From Chrysomallon squamiferum (taxonomy: Eukaryota > Mollusca > Gastropoda > Neomphalida > Peltospiridae): DNA of 64,000 nucleotides. Positions within the stretch are counted from its first letter, which is position 1. Every line of letters begins with the position of its first letter. The position numbers were made by a program, and so were the translations under genes. Shown here one piece after another: positions 56,922-64,000 of this stretch. Under the pieces are notes generated by a model. That model was given only the letters and a program-made list of their open reading frames with translations, did no database searches and was not told where the DNA came from. Location of the stretch: positions 25,668,244-25,732,243 of the forward strand of contig CM022670.1 in the NCBI GenBank assembly GCA_012295275.1, given 5' to 3'.

Positions 56922-59900
56922 ATGTGCAAGGTAAGAAGAATCTGTAATTTTATTTATAACAAGTTCCAGAAATCCAAACTCTTCGAACTTACGTTACTCT
57001 TAGTCATTGTACTTATTCCGCAAAATGTTTTATAATGATTTAAATAATGAATTATTCATATATACAAGAACTTACCAATTAAATATTAGAAAATGTTTCA
57101 GTGAATTGCTGTTATTAATAACTTCATTATATTCGAATTATTTATTTTAACTGATATTACGCTGATAGCGATTTAGGTTAGTATTTATAAATTATATGTG
57201 TATGTACATCTATGTTTTATGTAGTACGTTTGTATGTATGTATGTATGTATGTATGTATGTACCTGTGTTTGTGGATGCATACATATGCTGATAAAACGT
57301 TGTTTGCCTGTAGTTTTACTTTTGTGTTTTCGGAGGGAGGGGTTTTATTTTTATTTTTGGTTCCCCCTGTGTGTATGTTTACACTATTTTTTTTATATTA
57401 TGTACTAGTCGCTTAATATAAATTCCCTCAGGAATAATACTTATAATATAAAAAAAAAATGTTGATTGTGATATTGTTGTTAACAATACTATTTTGATTT
57501 CCTTGACTAGATAACTTCGCTGATTTTAACTGTTGTACTCGGAGTGGTATGTTCTGGCAGGGACGTTAAAGGTGGTCGACGTAACAATAATAATGGACTT
57601 ATGCAAGGAAATTTTCTTCACGACCTTGGTGATGCCTTCGGACACGCTGATGTCGATTCTACAGTTGGTATCAACGACTTGGGTTTTTCTGGCACTGACA
57701 CATTTGTAGATCAATCCACGCAATCTTAGAAGACAAGGCACGGGACTTAATAATAATATAGGGTCAAATAACAACGGACATTCATTAGGCACTGTCCGAC
57801 CTATACGGACCAGTTTTGATAATGGAGCTTTGACTGGTTCATTTAACAGAGGTAATCAACAACTTGGAACACGAAGGACAGGAGATTTCAGTAAAGCTAA
57901 CTTAGTACACCCTGTCACTTTCAGAAAACAAAGACAAGGAATAAGTCCAGATCTTAATACAAATTTTGGCTCCAGTGGGCAAAGAGGTGAATTTGACAAA
58001 TTAAATGGCTTTTCCACTGGGAACAATGTGGACACATTACCTAAATCTGTAATTACCTCTAGCATTCCTTTTACAAACAATAGACGACCAAATGGTATTA
58101 ATTCAGCAAATTCAAACACTTTAACCAACAATATTCAACGTAACGACTTTGGACGTAAAGGCACTTTCAGTCCAGACCGAAGTACAGGATTCGGCAACAG
58201 CGGTAACAATATTATTGGTACAAATGGCGGTGGCCTTCACGATGGCAGACAGACATCGCAGTTTGGAAGAACTAGAAAAAATATGCCTTTTGATAATACG
58301 AACGTAAATTTCAATAATGGCAGAATTGGAAATGCATTACCTACAAGTGGAGGTGTAGTCTCAGGTCTATCTCGTGGGACCGGTAACAACATTATTTTCA
58401 ATAGCAACAGTCAACCACTAGGTCTTAGACGTTCGGGTCAATTAGGTTCTGGACAACCAGGGTTCGATTCTGCAATAGATTCACAAAGATTTGGTACCTC
58501 AGGACGTTCTAATTATGGCAACACTCAAACACGTATAGGCAACAGTGTCTTACCTCGAAATAATCAGCTTGGTTTCAATAGTGCAAGTCAAGGGCTTGAT
58601 TTTGGAAATGGAGGACAACGGCGACATGACAGCAGAAGACAAAATGGCTTTAGTAATAATAATATTCAGCCCATTGGATTACAAAATAATATACCATTCT
58701 CAAACCAGGCACCTGGAAACAATCAAAGAGCAGGATTTGGAAATCAACAGCACGGAACATCTAATGGATTTGGAAATCAACCAGCAACTGGTTTGGTAAA
58801 TATAGGACAGTCTCAAAGGAATTTCTACGTTACCACTACAAGGCACTGGCCATTCTGGTCAACAAACTGGATTTAATAGTTTGAATCAACCTCGTAGTTT
58901 ATCATCTGGGTTTAACAGTCAACAGCCAATCGCAGTTAGGGCTGTAGGTCAGCCGCAGATATTTTCTAGACAACAAGGCTATGGCAATAGAAGACAGTCA
59001 AATGGTCTTAATCAAAGAATAGGAACAAGAACTGGACTTAATAATCAAGGATTCGGTTTAGAAGGAACTGTTGGTATTTCTAGCACGGGACAACAAGGAC
59101 ATGGAAACAGGAATAGTTTAGGAGGATCCCAAAATAGAGATGGATTTAGTAATCAGCCTACTGGATTTGGAAATGCCGTTCAGCCCTTATCCGGACAGCA
59201 AGGATTTGGAAGTGTAGGTCAGCCCCATGGAGTTTCCAGAAGTGGACAACAAGGATTTGGTACTGTTGATCAGTCCCGTGGTGTTCTATTAACCGGACAA
59301 CAAAGATTTGGAAATGTAGGTCAGACCCATGGAGTCTCCGGAACCGGACAACAAGGATTTGGAAGTGTCGGTCAGTCCCGTGGTGTTTTATCAACCGGAC
59401 AGCAGCAAGGATTTGGAAATGTAGGCCAGACCCATAGAGTTTCCGGAACCGGACAACAAGGATTTGGAAGTGTCGGTCAGTCCCATGGTGTTTTATCAAC
59501 CGGACAGCAGCAAGGATTTGGAAATGTAGGCCAGACCCATCGAGTTTCCGGAACCGGACAACAAGGATTTGGAAATGTAGGTCAGACCCATGGAGTTTCC
59601 GGAACCGGACAAGGATTTGGAAGTATCGGTCAGTCCCGTGGTGTTTTATCAACTGGACAGCAAGGATTTGGAAATGTAGGTCAGACCCGTGGAGTTTCCG
59701 GAACCGGACAACAAGGATTTGGAAATGTAGGTCAGACCCATGGAGTTTCCGGAACCGGACAAAGATTTGGAAATGTCGGTCAGTCCCGTGGTGTTTTATT
59801 AACCGGACAGCAAGGATTTGGAAATGTAGGTCAGACCCGTGGAGTTTCCGGAACCGGACAGCAAGGATTTGGAAATGTCGGCCAGACCCATGGAGTTTCC

Positions 59901-60464
59901 GGAACCGGACAACAAGGATTTGGAAATGTTGGTCAGACCCATGGAGTTTCCGGAACCGGACAGCAAGGATTTGGAAATGTCGGTCAGACCCATGGAGTTT
60001 CCGGAACCGGACAGCAAGGATTTGGAAATGTCGGCCAGACCCATCGAGTTTCCGGAACCGGACAACAAGGATTTGGAAGTATTGGACAGTCCCATGGTGC
60101 GTCCTTAACCGGACAGCAAGGATTTATAAATGTCCCTCAACCCCGTGGTGGACAACGATTTGCAGTGCAAGGAACTGGATTAGGACGTATCAGTAACCCA
60201 GGATTTAATTCTGGACAGGGAGGTTATCGTAATAATAATGGACAAACTGCATTTGACAACACTAATCAAGCACTTAATAGGAGACAACGTCATAATAATT
60301 CCGGTCAAAGAAATGGATTTGGAAATCAAGTTCGGCCTGTTTCTAGTCAAAGAGGATACAGTAATGGTCAACAAAACGGTTTTAGATCCGTTTCAAGACC
60401 TAGAGGCATTTCGACATCTGGACAAAACAGCTATGATGGCAACAATCGGTTAAGCGGGTTCTAA
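56922..60464 (+). CDS. Secreted Gly/Gln/Asn-rich protein with 17-residue tandem repeats (about 986 aa)
   Basis: Exon 1 (56922-56930) codes Met-Cys-Lys and ends in GTAAGAAG; exon 2 (57511-60464) follows a CTTGACTAG acceptor. The start MCKITSLILTVVLGVVCSG is a signal peptide. The frame breaks twice, between 57710 and 57729 and between 58806 and 58876 (probably the AAA at 58815-58817). Removing one base at each gives a single protein of 986 residues. An Asn/Gly/Arg-rich first half is followed by about 18 units of type GQQGFGNVGQTHGVSGT (59190-60130) and a Gln/Asn tail ending NNRLSGF. No Cys domain follows. Probably a secreted structural protein. Alternatives to the base insertions are a broken gene or unannotated micro-introns, neither of which I favour. 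Confidence 0.82.
59190..60130 (+). repeat. 51-bp tandem coding repeat (17-residue Gly/Gln unit)
   Basis: About 18 copies. Two subtypes are visible: a Thr-His type (NVGQTHGVSGTGQQ) and a Ser-Arg type (SVGQSRGVLSTGQQ). They alternate in the first half and give way to runs of the Thr-His type in the second, indicating expansion by unequal exchange. Confidence 0.92.
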
Positions 60465-60503
60465 AAACTGACAGACAGTTTGAAAAAGGAAAAGGTTTTA
60501 TGG

Positions 60504-60509
60504 AATAAA
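60504..60509 (+). terminator. Poly(A) signal of the Gly/Gln-rich gene
   Basis: AATAAA 40 bases after the stop; a second AATAAA lies at 60684-60689. Confidence 0.6.
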
Positions 60510-61284
60510 ACATTGAAAATTGTTAATTTAGGTTCAGTTACTGAGTTTACTGTTGTATGTCGCTTACAGACAGAAATTATGTGTCGTTATGTACGTGGGA
60601 AATGGTATAAAGTTGTTTGTCTCATATTTAACAAAACCGTTATAGCAGTTTATTGATAAAGCTGAGATGTATATTGAATTGTTAATAAAGTTAAAAATTT
60701 ATATTTATTAGTTCTGTTTTATATTTTTATTATTATTATTTTTAATTACTTATTTTTAATCATTTTAGATATTATATTTACGCTGTCTTTGGATATTTTA
60801 GAGAAAGGACTATACTCTGGTCACACTTTTCTTTAAATAATTTTTGAAATCTTCATGAAAGATGAATAAAACTTGAGTTAAGCTCAATTATCAAAGTTAT
60901 ATTTAAAAAAAAATAACAAACAAACATACGAACAAGAAACACACACACACATAAACAAACATGCCCACCAATTCATCCATTCTTAATAATAAAAATTCTA
61001 AATTGGAAAAAGTAATTAAGAACATAACAGATTAATCCGCAGTGACAGCATAATAAATTCTTAAAAGCAGCATTCTGTATTCAGGATGCTGTTTGCAGTA
61101 AACACCAAACACTAAAAGCATTTTGCATATAGACAAAGAGTCTTTGACAAATATATATATATGTTGTAGATAAATCAAAGGTGAATGTCCGGCCAAATAC
61201 ATATGTAAATTTATTTAGTTACACTAACACACTACCAAAGCACACGTAAAGAGACAAATACAAACTCGTATCTCTATATATGTC

Positions 61285-61397
<113 letters not shown>

Positions 61398-61872
61398 AAT
61401 ACATATATTGGCCAGAATCATTGCGTAAAAGCTATTATATCGATTTTTATAATAAAGTGTAAATCAGTATGTGTGTCTGTGCATTAGTAGTAACATTTCA
61501 CTTCACACAGAATAATAATAATTTAAGCAGAATTCAAATAAAACCCACGAGACTGATACTTAGACAAATACCTCAGTAATCCGATAACTGATGTCGAAGC
61601 TAAACAGGTAAAGACCACTGACTAGATAAAAACAAAAAATCGCCTTACCAGCAAACTAAATATATTTATTCCGTTTTTACCAGCAACATAGATATACTTT
61701 AAACTGCAAAATTTGTACGACAGTTATTTTACCAATTAAGGAATAGATCGAAAAAACTAAATTTTCATACGTATATATGTACTGGTAGTACCTTTCTTTC
61801 TACATCATCATTTTCATCATCACCTTTATATTTTCTTCTTCTTCTTCTTCTTCTTCTTATTATTATTATTAT

Positions 61873-61873
<1 letters not shown>

Positions 61874-61907
<34 letters not shown>

Positions 61908-61914
61908 CTAGTAC

Positions 61915-61985
<71 letters not shown>

Positions 61986-62030
61986 CTAGTACTAGTACTA
62001 CTAGTCGTACTAGTAGTAGTAGTAGTAGTA
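61874..62030. repeat. (AGT)n microsatellite
   Basis: About 50 triplets with ACT interruptions; it gives a spurious poly-Leu frame on the minus strand. Confidence 0.95.
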
Positions 62031-62143
62031 TCATCGTTTACTTATTTATTTTCTTCTTATTAAAGCCCTTACCAATTTCAAAATGTTTTGCTTTACCATA
62101 AATCGCTGTGTTGGAATGATTCAAGTAATATTGCCACATACAA

Positions 62144-62148
<5 letters not shown>

Positions 62149-62212
<64 letters not shown>
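62149..62212. repeat. (CA)n microsatellite
   Basis: About 32 CA units. Confidence 0.95.
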
Positions 62213-62226
<14 letters not shown>

Positions 62227-62689
62227 GATAAAGCTTAAATACGATGTATATTGTGATTTTCTGTAACATTTTGAGATACTTACAGATTAAATTTGATAAA
62301 GGAAAAATTTAAAGATAGTATAGATAGAAATGACTATAAATAAAAGAAAATGTAAATTTAAGTCCTGTTTTCGATATAATAGATATATAATTTAATTAAC
62401 GTGATATTTTATTGTGTTACGGTTAATTAACTTTAGATTACACCCAGAAAGTTTTAAAAATAAAAATGTCAATAACTTATTGCTTTGTACTTAAATACTG
62501 AGGTGAACTGTCATGCTGACTGAATGAATTACTGTTTGACTGTACTGTATGAAAATAATTGTAAAAATTTTAATATGAATTAATTTTATGATGACAAGTT
62601 CCGTCAGTGGTAAAAATCATTTCAGCGGGATATTTGATAAAATCCGTAAAAAGCACCAAAGATTGACATTATTTCTATAGCTGAAGGTT

Positions 62690-62696
62690 ATAAAAT
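62690..62696 (+). promoter_or_regulatory. TATA box of the small secreted-protein gene
   Basis: TATAAAA, followed about 110 bases later by a GTAAGA donor at 62809, which would end a non-coding first exon (about 62720-62808). Confidence 0.6.
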
Positions 62697-63269
62697 TGTC
62701 CTAAATACATCACCAAAATGCATAAAAATTTGACATTTGTTTCAAACTGAGGAAATAAAAGTATTGAACATCATCTCAGAGTTATTTTAGAGAAACATTT
62801 CGGGCACGGTAAGATGTTAATTTTTGTATCATTACTTTTGTATTTAGTAATTTGTTAAACAAAGGATATAATTTTAATTGAAAAGAGTCAAATTACTTTG
62901 GGGTTTTTTCAAGTCTTTGTGGGAAGTTTATGTTGATACTTGACAAAACCTACTAATAAATAAAACATTTATTGTAAAAATGTACTTCTCTCAGTAAATT
63001 TTTCAATCGATATTATTATCGTTAAAAGGATATACTATTAAATATATATGTTGGAATGCAGAAACAAAATCAAAGAAATAACTAAGAAAATACAAAATAC
63101 TATATGATTAACTGGTGGAAAATAAAAATAACTAATCATTCTCTGTTTGTATAGCGTTTTGTTGTTTCTCTTGACCATATTTATATTTAACGTTATTTAT
63201 CATTTCGTACATATCTACAGTGTTCATAATTTGTATTGTATGTGAACTGTCTTAATGCTTTATTTTCAG

Positions 63270-63611
63270 ATGGTGACTCTTTTTATTTTCTTCATTTCAT
63301 TCATTTCAACGAGCCTTGCAAGTCAAAATCAGTATCCCGACATTCCAACTTTTCAAACGGAAATCGCCAATCTATTCAAGAATCCAGCAGTTAAAAACGA
63401 TGATGACAAAAGACTTCAGTTCTGGGGATTTGTTCCCGAAGTGGAAAAATTTATACCTTTAACTACATCGTTGGAGTATTTAGGTCAAAAAATTAGTTTC
63501 GGTAATGCTCCTGTAAAAAGTAATCAGAAGACAAATACTAGAAACAGTCTTCAGAGAAAACTGATCGTTACAAGAGGATTTCCACTGACGAACATCAGGT
63601 TCAACTTTTAA
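63270..63611 (+). CDS. Small secreted protein (113 aa)
   Basis: The ATG at 63270 begins directly after a TTTATTTTCAG acceptor, so the 5' UTR is probably on a separate exon upstream. The start MVTLFIFFISFISTSLASQ is a signal peptide. The mature part of about 95 residues has no Cys and is rich in Asn, Lys, Phe and Thr. It includes two dibasic pairs, DKR and QRK, which could be processing sites. I do not recognise the family. The 3' UTR follows, with AATAAA at 63744-63749. Confidence 0.68.
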   Translation: MVTLFIFFISFISTSLASQNQYPDIPTFQTEIANLFKNPAVKNDDDKRLQFWGFVPEVEKFIPLTTSLEYLGQKISFGNAPVKSNQKTNTRNSLQRKLIVTRGFPLTNIRFNF

Positions 63612-63743
63612 AATGAGAACAAAGAAGTCTGAAGCCGTCAGAGATCTTTTTTCACAGCTAAGAAATAATCTGGGCTTTGAGGGCAACGAAACAGAATATT
63701 TTGTTTAGAAAGCAACAGCAAAGATTATTTTGTGACAGTGCAA

Positions 63744-63749
63744 AATAAA
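63744..63749 (+). terminator. Poly(A) signal of the small secreted-protein gene
   Basis: AATAAA about 133 bases after the stop. Confidence 0.6.
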
Positions 63750-63824
63750 GATCAGTAATATAAAATTGATCTTGCTAAGCCTTTTATATACAGAAGGTGG
63801 AAGTAGTTTCCTTCTTCTCTTTTT

Positions 63825-63827
<3 letters not shown>

Positions 63828-63908
<81 letters not shown>
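63828..63908. repeat. (CT)n microsatellite at the window end
   Basis: About 40 CT units, then degenerate CT-rich sequence to 64000. Confidence 0.94.
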
Positions 63909-63912
<4 letters not shown>

Positions 63913-64000
63913 CTCCAAGCCTCTCTCTTTTCTTCCCATCTCTCTACCTTATTCTATATCAATATTTTTCTTGTTTCTCTCACCTGTCTTTTTCTCTCTC

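Noticed and set aside
57706-57729. A 24-base GT-AG span as an intron that could explain the first frame break of the Gly/Gln-rich gene
   Set aside because: Too short for splicing, and a multiple of three, so it would not change the frame.

Overview
This window is animal nuclear DNA. It has GT-AG introns, TATA-box promoters, AATAAA poly(A) signals and secreted multidomain genes of metazoan type. It is AT-rich and crowded with very long simple repeats. The gene families (CUB/EGF/Ig/trypsin protease, Gly/His/Ala/Asn-rich secreted structural proteins) fit a lophotrochozoan such as a mollusc or annelid best, but I cannot name the species. No tRNA, rRNA or CRISPR array was seen.

Layout. (1) 269-16499 (+): most of a large secreted modular serine protease, 27 exons in the window with the 5' end outside it. 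A ten-exon CUB-CUB-CUB-EGF-Ig block occurs twice in tandem and is followed by two trypsin domains. (2) 17.2-41.4 kb (-): four tandem paralogues encoding secreted, low-complexity, Gly/Ala/Asn/Lys/His-rich proteins of 821, 655, 872 and 710 residues. All have the same structure: a TATA box, a tiny first exon coding Met-Lys or Met-Arg, one intron, and one giant exon. The first copy has lost most of its histidine; the third carries an expanded 54-bp GHG-type repeat. (3) 48.5-53.8 kb (-): a secreted Gly/Asn-rich repeat protein whose last exons encode a nine-cysteine C-terminal domain resembling a Spaetzle-type cystine knot. (4) 56.9-60.5 kb (+), head-to-head with (3): a secreted Gly/Gln/Asn-rich protein with about 18 copies of a 17-residue repeat. 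(5) 62.7-63.8 kb (+): a small secreted protein of 113 residues.

Taken together the locus looks like a cluster of extracellular-material genes (jaw, beak, byssus, cement, shell or egg-case type) beside a matrix or zymogen-type protease. Joint expression in one secretory tissue is an inference from composition and shared gene structure.

Four exons in three genes need exactly one surplus base removed to restore a continuous frame and correct exon phases. All four are insertions, so I treat them as probable assembly errors rather than pseudogenes.
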